Source of the DNA: Flavobacteriaceae bacterium F08102
GTDB taxonomy: Bacteria; Bacteroidota; Bacteroidia; Flavobacteriales; Flavobacteriaceae
Length of the DNA stretch: 64,000 nucleotides
Assembly: GCA_023015935.1 (NCBI GenBank)
Contig: JALKAY010000003.1
Coordinates: 310,001-374,000, forward strand
Direction: 5' to 3'
Each line of letters starts with the position of its first letter. Positions within the stretch are counted from its first letter, which is position 1. A program made the position numbers and the translations under genes. Below are positions 24,682 to 34,133 of the stretch, one piece after another. The notes beneath the pieces were generated by a model. The model had not been told where the DNA came from, did not search any database, and saw nothing but the letters and a program-made list of their open reading frames with translations.

Positions 24682-25136
24682 TGACACTTTATTACATTAG
24701 AAGAATAGCCTAGAGGTTCGCCTGTTTTTACCAGGTATTTTTTTGTTTTTCTGTAAGAGAAACTATCAATACTGGTGTAGTGAGATTGCTATACGTTGAT
24801 TTTTTGCACTAGCATTGTGTGATTGAGCATACCTGTATCCAGTTTTTACTAACGTTTTGGATCCTAGGTGAGGGCTCCCTTAATGCTATGAGCAATTTCA
24901 TAAATAAAAAGTTAGAGTAGGACTTGCTAGGGATTTCTTGTGGGGATAGAAGATTTCTTATTTAATACATAAAACACCATTAATTGCTAAATGATGGAGT
25001 CATAACCCTATACGCCCGTGTTAAAGTGAATTAAGTGTATTTAAAATCGTGTTTATGATCCATTTTCGTGAAATTAAAAAATTGGATTAATAATTAAATA
25101 GATCAAAGAAATTTAAAATATATAATCAACAAACAA
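24682..25136. other. 455 bp intergenic region before the ABC operon
   Basis: No gene is visible in any frame. A weak 4 bp hairpin (CCTG/CAGG) followed by a T-rich stretch lies near 24720-24745 and may end the small upstream gene. The part next to the ABC gene is very A+T-rich and probably holds its promoter, but no consensus element stands out. Confidence 0.3.
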
Positions 25137-25853
25137 ATGATAACAACAAATAATCTTACTAAAAAATATGGCGATTTTACAGCCTTAAATCAGCTTTCTT
25201 TAACCGTTAATCCTGGTGAAATATACTGTTTACTCGGAGCAAACGGTGCTGGAAAATCTACCACCATAAATTTGTTATTAGGCTTTTTAAAACCAACCTC
25301 AGGAGTTGCATTAATCAATGGAAAAGATGTGGCAACCAACACAATAAGCACTAAAAAAGACATCGCTTATATTCCTGAAAACTTAATGTTATATCCAACC
25401 TTAACAGCCGTAGAAAACCTAGATTATTTTTCGGGAATTGGTGGACAAAAATTACCAAAAGAAACTTTAGAATCGCTTTTAAGTCAAGCAGGACTCCAAT
25501 CGGATGCTTTTTATAAACGTACGGGTGCTTTTTCAAAAGGGATGCGACAAAAAGTGGGGATAGCTATTGCTCTTGCAAAAGAGGCAAAAGCGCTGCTTTT
25601 AGATGAGCCTACGTCTGGTTTAGATCCTAAGGCGAGTAATGAATTTGGAAGACTATTACAAGGTTTAAAACAGAATAATGTGGCCATATTGATGGCAACT
25701 CATGATTTGTTTAGAGCAAAAGAAATTGCTACCAATATTGGAATCATGAAAAATGGAAAATTATTAGAACAATTCGTTTCTGATGAGATTTCTCTTCCTG
25801 TTTTGGAAGAAACATACCTTAAAACTATGAACTATAAAGAATTAGCGGTATGA
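25137..25853 (+). CDS. ABC transporter ATP-binding protein
   Basis: This 238-residue cytoplasmic ATPase has Walker A GANGAGKST (residues 34-42), a Q-loop region, the signature FSKGMRQKVGIA, Walker B ALLLDEPTSGLDP and the switch His in MATHDLF. It is of the ABC-2/NosF-like type. Its stop overlaps the start of the first permease by 4 bases (ATGA), so the three genes at 25137-28688 form one exporter operon. The substrate is unknown. Confidence 0.92.
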   Translation: MITTNNLTKKYGDFTALNQLSLTVNPGEIYCLLGANGAGKSTTINLLLGFLKPTSGVALINGKDVATNTISTKKDIAYIPENLMLYPTLTAVENLDYFSGIGGQKLPKETLESLLSQAGLQSDAFYKRTGAFSKGMRQKVGIAIALAKEAKALLLDEPTSGLDPKASNEFGRLLQGLKQNNVAILMATHDLFRAKEIATNIGIMKNGKLLEQFVSDEISLPVLEETYLKTMNYKELAV

Positions 25854-27256
25854 TTAAGAAAACAATTCACAAAGAACTTAAGGAGCTTTTTAGGGATGGT
25901 CGAATTAAGATGGCCAGTATTATTGTCCTTCTTTTAATGGTAACCGCTATTTGGATAAGTACAAATCAATACAATCGCTCTAATGAACAATATGAAAAGG
26001 CGAAAGTAGCTGAGCGCGAAGTATGGGATAATCAAGGAGAAAAAAATCCCCATTCAGCAGCGCACTATGGAACCTATGTTTTTAAATCAAAACAACCCCT
26101 TTCTTTACTGGATCAAGGGGTAGATAAATACACAGGAACTTCCATTTTTTTAGCGGCTCATACGCGTAGCGAAGCTGAGTATAGCGAAGTCGCTGATCAA
26201 TCTGAATTGGCGCGTTTTGGGCAGCTATCCCCAGATTTTATCTTACTGTATATTATTCCTCTTTTAATTATTTTAATAGGATATAATAGTTTTACAAAAG
26301 AAAATGAAATGGGGACGATGTCCTTGTTAAAAAGCCAGGGAGCTGTTCCTTGGAAAATTATGATTGGAAAATGGGTCGCAATTTTTTTACCCATAGCATT
26401 GATGACTATTGTACTATTTGTTATTGCAGGAATATTGTTGTCAACACTTGACGGCTATACACCGTTTAAATGGAGTTCCTTATTCGTATTGCTTTTGGTA
26501 TATTTGTTTTATTATGTGATCTTTATAAATATTACCCTCTTTGTATCGAAAAATGTGCGTAAATCAGGGGTCTCATTGGTGTTATTATTAGGTGTCTGGA
26601 TTATTTCTTGTTTAGCAGCACCAAAAGCGGCAAGTAATTTTGCGGAATCGGAATATCCATATCCTACACGACAAGAATTTGAAAATACCATTGCCATAGC
26701 GAAGAAGGAAGGACTTGATGGACATGACCCATGGAGTGATGCGGCAAAGCGTTTAGAAAAGGAAGTGTTGGAAGAATATAATGTAGACAGCCTTCATAAG
26801 TTACCATTTAATTTCAATGGATATAGAATGCAAAAAGGGGAAGAGCATGAGGCTGCTGTGTATAAAACACATTATGAGAAATTAAAGAATCAATTTGAGA
26901 AACAAGTGGATACATATATTACCACCTCCGTAATATCACCGTTTCTTCCTACGCGATTATTGTCAATGGGAATTGCCGGGACAGATTATTATTCGCATTG
27001 GGATTTTGCAGATGCAGCTGAAAATTATCGTATTGCCGCTCAAAAATTTTTAAATGATGATTTGGCCTATAATACCAAATACGGTCAACGAAATTATGTG
27101 GCCGATGCCGATTTTTGGAAGAAACTTCCAACGTTTAACTATCAGCCACCAGGCTTGGCAACGATTATTAAACAAAATACGTTTAGCATACTTGTTTTAT
27201 TGGCTTGGGGACTGATTACATCTGCGTTATTATTCAATTTTAGAACTAAAAATTAA
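25850..27256 (+). CDS. ABC-2 type permease (DUF3526-like), first subunit
   Basis: This 468-residue membrane protein has an N-terminal helix (about 20-38), a large extracytoplasmic loop, a block of helices at about 130-265 (LLYIIPLLIILIGYNSF; TKENEMGTMSLLKSQG), a second large loop and a final C-terminal helix. This layout is that of ABC-2 permeases with a DUF3526 region. It overlaps the ATPase gene by 4 bp, and the second permease follows 7 bp downstream. The pair probably forms a heterodimeric channel. Substrate unknown. Confidence 0.85.
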   Translation: MIKKTIHKELKELFRDGRIKMASIIVLLLMVTAIWISTNQYNRSNEQYEKAKVAEREVWDNQGEKNPHSAAHYGTYVFKSKQPLSLLDQGVDKYTGTSIFLAAHTRSEAEYSEVADQSELARFGQLSPDFILLYIIPLLIILIGYNSFTKENEMGTMSLLKSQGAVPWKIMIGKWVAIFLPIALMTIVLFVIAGILLSTLDGYTPFKWSSLFVLLLVYLFYYVIFINITLFVSKNVRKSGVSLVLLLGVWIISCLAAPKAASNFAESEYPYPTRQEFENTIAIAKKEGLDGHDPWSDAAKRLEKEVLEEYNVDSLHKLPFNFNGYRMQKGEEHEAAVYKTHYEKLKNQFEKQVDTYITTSVISPFLPTRLLSMGIAGTDYYSHWDFADAAENYRIAAQKFLNDDLAYNTKYGQRNYVADADFWKKLPTFNYQPPGLATIIKQNTFSILVLLAWGLITSALLFNFRTKN

Positions 27257-27263
27257 AAATCCA

Positions 27264-28688
27264 ATGTTTTACTATAATTTTAAATACGAATTAAAAATAC
27301 TTTTAAGGAGCCGTTGGATTCAACTAATCAGTGGACTATTATTAGTGTTATTTGTTTTTGCTTCTTTTAATGGAAGTCAAAAAATAGAAAAGCGAAAAGC
27401 TGAAATCTCTAAGGCCCGTGAGGCGGTTAAAACATCCGATGCACGGATGCTACAACAATTAGATTCTATCGAAAAAGGACATAAAGTACAAGTGGCGCGA
27501 TGGATGGTCCCTACCAGTCCAATTGCCATTGGAAATTATTATCCTCGTGTGGCTGCAATGGATCCAAATGAAATGGGCTTTATTGCAGTAGGTCAAAGTG
27601 ATGTTTTTACCCATTACGTATCGCCACGCGTATCGGCAGATGATTTTTCGATTAATTTTACTGAAATGACGAGTCCGATACAACTCCTCTTTGGAAGTTT
27701 TGACCTAGTGTTTGTACTTGTTTATTTATTACCCTTAATCATTATTGCATTTTCATATAATGTTCTTTCTGAGGAAAAAGAAAGAGGGTCACTACGTTTA
27801 CTAGCCTCACAACCCATTTCAATTAAAAAGTGGGTGTTTCAAAAATTAGGACTTCGTTTTTTTTGGATGGCAGTAATTATTACGGTTATTTCATTAGGCG
27901 TTTTTCTTCTAAATGACGTAGTTTCAATCAGTGGGCTTTTGAGCTTTTTAGCATTGATCTTTTGCTATATGTTATTTTGGTTCAGCTTGGCATTCGCCAT
28001 AAACTTATTGGTAGGAGAATCGGCAAAAAATGCACTTTCACTCATTGGGCTATGGATTGTTTTTGTCTTACTTATGCCTTCATTAATTAGTCAAACGGGC
28101 GATATTTTCTTTAAAATTCCACCTCGTATGCAAATGGTTCAAGAGATTAGAGAGCATAAGGCGGAAGCAGTGAAGAAACAAGATGAAATTCTCGATAATT
28201 TTTTACGGGATCATCCTGAATATGCAGTTAATGATAGTGCGCAATCGCGTAATTTTTGGCATGGTTATATGGCATCTCAAAACCTGCTTAAAGAGGAATT
28301 ACAGCCACTGCTATCTAGTTATGATGAAAAGCTTGAAGAACAACAAAATTGGATTAATAAATTAAAGTGGACTTCGCCCGCAATTATTACACAACGTGCC
28401 TTAGGGAGATTGGCGGGGACAACAAAGCAAGATTATGATACCTACCAAGAACAGGTGCTGCAATTTGCTGAAGAATGGAGGTCATTCTTTATGCCGCTTT
28501 TATTTAATAATGGTGTGTTCACCTCTGAGTTAGCAAAATCGCTACCCGCGTTTGAGTACAAGCCTAAATCAGATAATTACCTTGTGTCTTCATTGTTGGG
28601 ACTGTTGGTGATGACTTGTGTGATTATGGGCGTGACTGTGAGTATGTATTCAATACGCTCTAAAGAAACAGGAATTCTTGGGTCTTAG
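27264..28688 (+). CDS. ABC-2 type permease (DUF3526-like), second subunit
   Basis: This 474-residue paralogue of the preceding permease has the same architecture: an N-terminal helix (about 18-33), a loop with a coiled-coil-like charged segment, five or so helices at about 145-280 (including SEEKERGSLRLLASQPIS) and a terminal helix at about 445-465. Such tandem permeases with one ATPase are common in flavobacteria next to TonB receptors. A bidirectional terminator follows at 28717-28753. Confidence 0.85.
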   Translation: MFYYNFKYELKILLRSRWIQLISGLLLVLFVFASFNGSQKIEKRKAEISKAREAVKTSDARMLQQLDSIEKGHKVQVARWMVPTSPIAIGNYYPRVAAMDPNEMGFIAVGQSDVFTHYVSPRVSADDFSINFTEMTSPIQLLFGSFDLVFVLVYLLPLIIIAFSYNVLSEEKERGSLRLLASQPISIKKWVFQKLGLRFFWMAVIITVISLGVFLLNDVVSISGLLSFLALIFCYMLFWFSLAFAINLLVGESAKNALSLIGLWIVFVLLMPSLISQTGDIFFKIPPRMQMVQEIREHKAEAVKKQDEILDNFLRDHPEYAVNDSAQSRNFWHGYMASQNLLKEELQPLLSSYDEKLEEQQNWINKLKWTSPAIITQRALGRLAGTTKQDYDTYQEQVLQFAEEWRSFFMPLLFNNGVFTSELAKSLPAFEYKPKSDNYLVSSLLGLLVMTCVIMGVTVSMYSIRSKETGILGS

Positions 28689-28716
28689 GAGAATTTATTA
28701 CATTTTATATTGCATT

Positions 28717-28753
28717 AAAAAACCTGTTAATTTGTTAATTAGCAGGTTTTTTT
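28717..28753. terminator. Bidirectional terminator after the ABC operon
   Basis: An A-tract leads into a stem CCTG-T-TAATT / AATTA-G-CAGG with a 4-base loop and then a T-tract. It is functional in both orientations and sits between the rightward ABC operon and the leftward YaiO gene. Confidence 0.8.
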
Positions 28754-28937
28754 AGTTGAATTTTGGATTTGAATAGTTTTAAATGGATTCTTTTACGCTA
28801 TGTAAGCGCTGTCTCACTTTTTTTTTGTTAAAGACCAATCAATACAAATACGTTTTTTGCGGAATTTTGTTTCAAATGATGGAAATTCGACAGGTTAAAC
28901 ACGCTGTATGATCCCGATTCATCAAAATCCTCACCCC

Positions 28938-30200
28938 TTATTTAAACTTAATACGCCAAGTAACTCCCATAGAATAAATCCAAAAATACGCACCTGGATC
29001 AAAACTAATTTCTTGATGTGATACCCCCGTTTGGAATCCCCAAGAATTTTTTGAACCATTTGTGGTGAAATAATAACCCAATTTTAATTTTTGTGAATCT
29101 AAATTGATAATAGCCCCTTCATTGCCTTTGTAATAAAATCGGTAGATATCCGGCGAGAATCCCATCCCTATAGCCACACTAAAATAATTGTCGGCATCAC
29201 TTCTATACCTTCTGTAGTTAAGGGTACCTGACATACTCGCACCGGGATCTCCGGGGGTTACATAGCTCCGCAAGGACCAATAGCTATTTCCATAGTACCA
29301 ACCTACAGAGCCCGTATAGATGGTAGTGGTGGAGCTGTATTTTAAACTTCGAAACCCTAAGGAGGCCTCGAAACTTTTTGGCAGGGATTTGTATAATTCT
29401 GCACCATATCTTATGGATGGATATAAAAATGAATTTGAAAATCCAATATTCGCGTACGCGTAGAGCCCTTTGGTAATGCGTGGATAAAGATCTACTTCAA
29501 ACTGAGCTCCAGTGGAAGCAAAACGATTACTTACATTTAATTTGCCATGGATGCTTCCATAAGGTGTTTGCCGCACATATTTTACTAAATAGTACTGCAT
29601 AGGATCAAAACTTTGGGAATACACATCTACATCAGCGGATACCCCAATGGCATTATTGCTAAGATCATTAATTAAACTGGACTTATACGCTAGTGATTTT
29701 TCATGCGTGGGATGGTCTAGTAAGAGGTTTTCAATAGTGACTAAGGCTTCTTTTTTATTCGTAGCATTTTCCTCTGCACTTGCTTTTAAATACAAGAGGT
29801 CAGGGTTGTCAGGAAAATGTAGTAATGCCTTATTTGCCATTTCTAACGCACTAAACGGGGCTTCACTATACAGCTCATTTTTGATGGCTGCTTCCCAAGT
29901 ATCTATTCTTTTAGGACTCCGCTTTAGCACATAGTCAAATTCAATGCGTGCTTTTTTGTAGGATCCATCCCACGAATAGGTGCTGGCTAAAAACGATCTA
30001 ATGTCGTGATAGTCAGGATATTTTGTTAATATCAATAGCAAGGTGTCCTGCGCTTTTTTACGTTGGTTGTTAAAGGCTAATTGGCGTGCAACCTCAAAGG
30101 ATTTATCAGGATCACCATTAAATAGTTCTTGGCCGAAGGATAGACTGCAAATAAATAAGAGTCCAGTTAAAATAGCGTGCTTTATATGGATTGTTGTCAT
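28938..30200 (-). CDS. TPR-containing YaiO-family outer-membrane beta-barrel protein
   Basis: This 420-residue protein has a signal peptide (about 1-23, ending SFGQ). TPR-like helical repeats follow at about 30-170 (VARQLAFNNQRKKAQDTL; LASTYSWDGSYKKARIEF). The C-terminal part (about 190-420) is a beta-rich barrel with alternating aromatic strands ending WRIKFK. The C-terminal domain fits the YaiO family, linked to surface polysaccharide systems. Its start overlaps the stop of the LTA-synthase-like gene by 4 bases, so it is the last gene of the glycosyltransferase cluster. It probably forms the outer-membrane exit or docking site, analogous to PgaA or NfrA (inference). Confidence 0.82.
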   Translation of the reverse strand: MTTIHIKHAILTGLLFICSLSFGQELFNGDPDKSFEVARQLAFNNQRKKAQDTLLLILTKYPDYHDIRSFLASTYSWDGSYKKARIEFDYVLKRSPKRIDTWEAAIKNELYSEAPFSALEMANKALLHFPDNPDLLYLKASAEENATNKKEALVTIENLLLDHPTHEKSLAYKSSLINDLSNNAIGVSADVDVYSQSFDPMQYYLVKYVRQTPYGSIHGKLNVSNRFASTGAQFEVDLYPRITKGLYAYANIGFSNSFLYPSIRYGAELYKSLPKSFEASLGFRSLKYSSTTTIYTGSVGWYYGNSYWSLRSYVTPGDPGASMSGTLNYRRYRSDADNYFSVAIGMGFSPDIYRFYYKGNEGAIINLDSQKLKLGYYFTTNGSKNSWGFQTGVSHQEISFDPGAYFWIYSMGVTWRIKFK

Positions 30201-32623
30201 AATTTCAAGCTTTTTTTAAAGGTTAAATAGGCTTCATTGCTGGGATGCTTTGTAATAATACTATCCATGATTTTATGTGCCTGATCAACCTTTTCCATAC
30301 GTTGATACGCCTTGGCCATTTTAAAACTAATATCCGCATTTGTCAGTTCGTTTTTTATCGCGTTGTTAAAAATTGCCGATGATTTTTGTTCTTGATCTGA
30401 CCACCAGTACATATCTAAAATGGCTAAATAGGCATCGTCATAATAAGGCGAACGCTGTAAGGCGTTTAACAAGACTGTTTCCGAATCTTCATAGGCTTGA
30501 TTCCAAGCCAGCATTCGACCTTTAAGGATTCTTACATCGGTGTAATTTGGAAATTTAGTTAACATATAGTCACAGAGTAAATGGGCTGGAGCGTACTTTT
30601 TACTAAACGCTAAATCTCGAGCAATTAAGAATAATTCATCGGTCGTTTTACCGTTAGCATAGGTGTTAATAATAGCCATTTGTTCCTCAGAAAATTCCAT
30701 TTTTGGTGTGACGTAAACGTTCAAAGAATCAGGAAAGATTTTATTGCGTTGTGTAACATAGACATTCATTTTTTTGAATGCCATTAACGAATCAGAGATG
30801 GTTTTAATTAGGGCTTCATCAGTTATTTTATGAGTACCAAAATTTTCATTAATCGTAAACAATTCATCATTGGAAAAGAGATATTCTTTATAAATCATAT
30901 CGCTGATACTTCCTTTATACCGCATAAGAGGAATGCTGTTTACATTTCTAAATTCTTTGACGGTATCTAACCCTTTTCCGATCCATGGAGTTTCCTTTAT
31001 AGGTTTCATCCGGTAATTGTTAGATAGATAACTCAGTAAACTTGGCGTTACATCCCAATGAGATGATATCGATTTAAATGTTTCGGCTTTTTTTAGCATT
31101 GGACTGTACAATAAAAAGGGGACGTGAAATCTACAGAGTTTATCTTTTTGGGTGATAGGAATAAGTCGATGATCACCCGTTATGATAAAAATAGTATTGT
31201 TATAATCTGGTCTTTTAGCATAAGCTTCCATAAAGTCTTTAAGTGCATTATCTGTATATAAAAAGGATCCAAAAATATCTCTGTGCTGTAAAATTTGATT
31301 TTTTAAGGCTTCTGGTCGCTGAGAATTTTTTACTAGTTCATCAACCTGTGTCATGTAATTTTCTTTATCGGGAAATTCAAAAGGCTCATGATTCGATAAA
31401 GTCATAATGATATCCAATCTTGGTTGCTTTTCAAGATTCAAAGACGATAAGGCTTTTCTGAAAATTTCACTATCGGGATAACCCCAGGAAAAACCGCCGG
31501 CATTGCTTTCAGTTTTAACATAATCAGTTCCATATTTATTTTCATCGATCAGGTTGTCAATTCCGTTATACTCTAGGAAATTCACCTTTTGGTCAAAGCT
31601 AGAAGCCCCGCCTGAAAAATACGAAGTGTAATAGCCATTCGCTTTTAAGATACTGATTAATGATAGATGTGATGGGATGGTTGGAAGTTCCATAAATCCA
31701 TTTTCTCCATAGGGTAAGGAGCCAAATAAAGAGGGTAATACTCCAAAGGAACGCCCCGTGGTACTTACAAAATTGTCCCAATACAAAGATTTTGATACTA
31801 GTTCGTCAAAAAAGGGGGTAAACCCACTAAAGGTGTGTCCGTTCACAAATTCTCCACCCAAGCCTTCTACCACAATTACCACAATAGTTGGTTTGTCTTC
31901 CCCAGGTTGGATAAATGACGATAAAACATCAGGAACATGGATTGAGGATGCTAATAATGGAAAATCATTTCTATCCTGATTACTAAAGGCACTTAATTTA
32001 CTTTTTTCATGTTGAAATTTTACAATATCCGTAACCAAATACGCTGTTTTATTTTGAAATTTTTTGATAGAAGTTCCGCTAATAAAAAGTTTTAGTGCGC
32101 CAAAGAGTACAAGTAATGACCCTGCTGTTTTAAGGATGAAACCATGGGATGTATATTTTTTGAATACATAATAGCTAAGAAAAAATACCCCAGGAAAAAT
32201 GATAAAGGGTAGAAAGTAGGTCAATGATAATGATTCAGATACGGTAACCGTAGTAAATATATCATCGTATGAATAGCCCAATATATCAGCACCTAGATTT
32301 AAAAGCGTTGCCAAGCTGTATTTTACCAGTGAAAACTGAAGTACTATGAATAGGGAGAACAGTATACCTAAGAGGATAAAAGCACTTTTTTTTAGTGTAG
32401 TTTGGATGATTAAGAAAAGGGGGAAACAGAGTGTTCCAAGGATTATTCCCATCCAAAAGTCATTTATTGATTTATAAAAAAAAGCGGTTCCCTTAGTAAC
32501 CCCAGCCACCGTAGTTTGCGTCATGTAAACTTCGTATACGCTAAGGATCCAAAACACGCAAATTAATGCCAATGTTGCATATAGGTATTTCGTAATATCT
32601 TTATTCTTTAAACTCATTTTCAT
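30197..32623 (-). CDS. LTA-synthase-like sulfatase-fold membrane enzyme with C-terminal TPR
   Basis: This protein has 808 residues from the ATG at 32623. A GTG twelve codons upstream overlaps the previous gene. About five N-terminal membrane helices (to about residue 185) are followed by a periplasmic alkaline-phosphatase-fold domain (about 240-560). Metal and active-site residues match phosphoglycerol and phosphoethanolamine transferases: Glu253 in VVEGLGGEF, a Thr/Ser cluster TTGRS (about 288-292), His412 in LSNHEPF, and Asp484-His485 in TGDHRLI. Uniquely, residues about 640-808 are TPR repeats closely resembling those of the adjacent YaiO protein. It likely decorates or cleaves the polymer made by the GT2 enzyme at the periplasmic face. 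Confidence 0.82.
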   Translation of the reverse strand: MKMSLKNKDITKYLYATLALICVFWILSVYEVYMTQTTVAGVTKGTAFFYKSINDFWMGIILGTLCFPLFLIIQTTLKKSAFILLGILFSLFIVLQFSLVKYSLATLLNLGADILGYSYDDIFTTVTVSESLSLTYFLPFIIFPGVFFLSYYVFKKYTSHGFILKTAGSLLVLFGALKLFISGTSIKKFQNKTAYLVTDIVKFQHEKSKLSAFSNQDRNDFPLLASSIHVPDVLSSFIQPGEDKPTIVVIVVEGLGGEFVNGHTFSGFTPFFDELVSKSLYWDNFVSTTGRSFGVLPSLFGSLPYGENGFMELPTIPSHLSLISILKANGYYTSYFSGGASSFDQKVNFLEYNGIDNLIDENKYGTDYVKTESNAGGFSWGYPDSEIFRKALSSLNLEKQPRLDIIMTLSNHEPFEFPDKENYMTQVDELVKNSQRPEALKNQILQHRDIFGSFLYTDNALKDFMEAYAKRPDYNNTIFIITGDHRLIPITQKDKLCRFHVPFLLYSPMLKKAETFKSISSHWDVTPSLLSYLSNNYRMKPIKETPWIGKGLDTVKEFRNVNSIPLMRYKGSISDMIYKEYLFSNDELFTINENFGTHKITDEALIKTISDSLMAFKKMNVYVTQRNKIFPDSLNVYVTPKMEFSEEQMAIINTYANGKTTDELFLIARDLAFSKKYAPAHLLCDYMLTKFPNYTDVRILKGRMLAWNQAYEDSETVLLNALQRSPYYDDAYLAILDMYWWSDQEQKSSAIFNNAIKNELTNADISFKMAKAYQRMEKVDQAHKIMDSIITKHPSNEAYLTFKKSLKL

Positions 32624-32627
32624 GGTG

Positions 32628-34073
32628 TTATTTTTTAGGTTTATCCTTACGGTAATCACGATTTGTTAAACCTTTTCGGCTCATTTCACCCCATGATTTT
32701 TTCCCTCTTAAAAAATCAATATTTCCTTTGATGGCTGCCCACATAACAAAGGGATGGTATAAGAAAGGTTCTAAAAGTGCTGTACCTATCAAGATTAGCA
32801 TGTATTTTGGCTTTTTATACTGTTGAAATGAAAATTCTTCGAAGTATAAAGCGGTTAGGGAAAATAGAATGGAAAAACTATAAACTAAACTGAAAAAGAT
32901 GCCGACGATAAGCCAATCAATTTGACCCATCGCCAACAGCATTGTAAAATAGAGTAAGCCAAAAAATTCAATAATAGGAGCAAGCCATTCAAAAAACACC
33001 CAATAAGGAGCACTCAATAGTCCTAAAATTTTATATTTCGGATTAAATAGTAGACGCTTATGTGTTAGCAGGGTTTCTATAGTTCCTCGGGTCCATCGTG
33101 TGCGTTGTCGGTACAAAACCTTCCAATCTTGCGGGACTTCTGTCCAGCATAGTGGATCAGGAATAAAACCGACTGTATATGCAATGTTTTTTTCTTGCAT
33201 CATCCGCCTCATCCTCACTAATAGTTCCATATCTTCCCCGACGGTTTTGGTACTATAGCCACCAACGTCTATGACGGTTTCCTTGTCAAACATTCCAAAG
33301 GCTCCTGAAATAAGTAAAAGACCATCTATTTTTGACCACGCCATTCTTCCCATTAAAAATGCGCGAAAATATTCAAGTATTTGCGCACGGGCGGCAAATG
33401 AGTTAGGTAATTTTACTTCTATAATACGTCCGTCTTCGATGATACAGTTATTGGCAATTCGAATAATTCCCCCAGAGGCAATCACTTTTTTTTCATTATT
33501 CAGAAATGGTCTTATAAGCTTTAATAATGCGTCCCTTTCTAAAACACAGTCTACATCAATACAACAAATTTTAGGATGTTGACTGATGTTAATTCCAGCA
33601 TTTAAGGCATCGGCTTTTCCTCCATTTTCCTTGTCAATAATTTTCAAGTTCTTATAAGCATTTTGCTTAGAGACATAAACACCACGTACTTTTTTAGTGG
33701 GAATAGCTTCATAATAGGGCATTGCTTCTAGAACCATATCAAATGTGTCTAAAAGTATTTGTAGGGTTCCGTCTGTACTTCCATCGTTAATAATGATAAT
33801 TTCAAAAGAAGGGTAGTCTAAGGTTAACAATGATCGTACATTTTCTACGGCATTGACCTCTTCGTTATAGGCCGGTGCAAGGACACTTATTTGCGGAAGA
33901 TTGGAGGACTTAAGTAAAGCAACTTCATCTTCAAAATTATGTCTTTTCTTGTAATCCCGTAGTTCAATTAATGAAAATATCGCAGAGAAAAAATAACCAG
34001 TACAAATGAATAATCCGTAGCTAAAAAATAGCCAACTAGTAATTTCTGTAATTTGATGAAAATTAATATCCAA
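32628..34073 (-). CDS. Processive GT2 family glycosyltransferase (PgaC/BcsA-like)
   Basis: This 481-residue inner-membrane enzyme has an N-terminal helix (about 11-35), a cytoplasmic GT-A domain and about four C-terminal helices. Catalytic landmarks are APAYNEE (67-72), NDGSTDGT (96-103), a DxD in CIDVDCVL, the GEDMEL acceptor-side acidic pair and RQRTRWTRG, the Q/RxxRW motif of processive synthases. It should polymerise a sugar nucleotide and push the chain across the membrane. The only start near the N-terminal helix is TTG at 34073; no ATG exists in frame upstream of the catalytic domain. The LTA-synthase-like gene begins 4 bp after its stop. Confidence 0.88.
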   Translation of the reverse strand: MDINFHQITEITSWLFFSYGLFICTGYFFSAIFSLIELRDYKKRHNFEDEVALLKSSNLPQISVLAPAYNEEVNAVENVRSLLTLDYPSFEIIIINDGSTDGTLQILLDTFDMVLEAMPYYEAIPTKKVRGVYVSKQNAYKNLKIIDKENGGKADALNAGINISQHPKICCIDVDCVLERDALLKLIRPFLNNEKKVIASGGIIRIANNCIIEDGRIIEVKLPNSFAARAQILEYFRAFLMGRMAWSKIDGLLLISGAFGMFDKETVIDVGGYSTKTVGEDMELLVRMRRMMQEKNIAYTVGFIPDPLCWTEVPQDWKVLYRQRTRWTRGTIETLLTHKRLLFNPKYKILGLLSAPYWVFFEWLAPIIEFFGLLYFTMLLAMGQIDWLIVGIFFSLVYSFSILFSLTALYFEEFSFQQYKKPKYMLILIGTALLEPFLYHPFVMWAAIKGNIDFLRGKKSWGEMSRKGLTNRDYRKDKPKK

Positions 34074-34133
34074 TAGTAATGTTTAAAAGTTGTTTATATT
34101 AGGAAGGTGAATGGCCACTTGGAAATAAATAGT

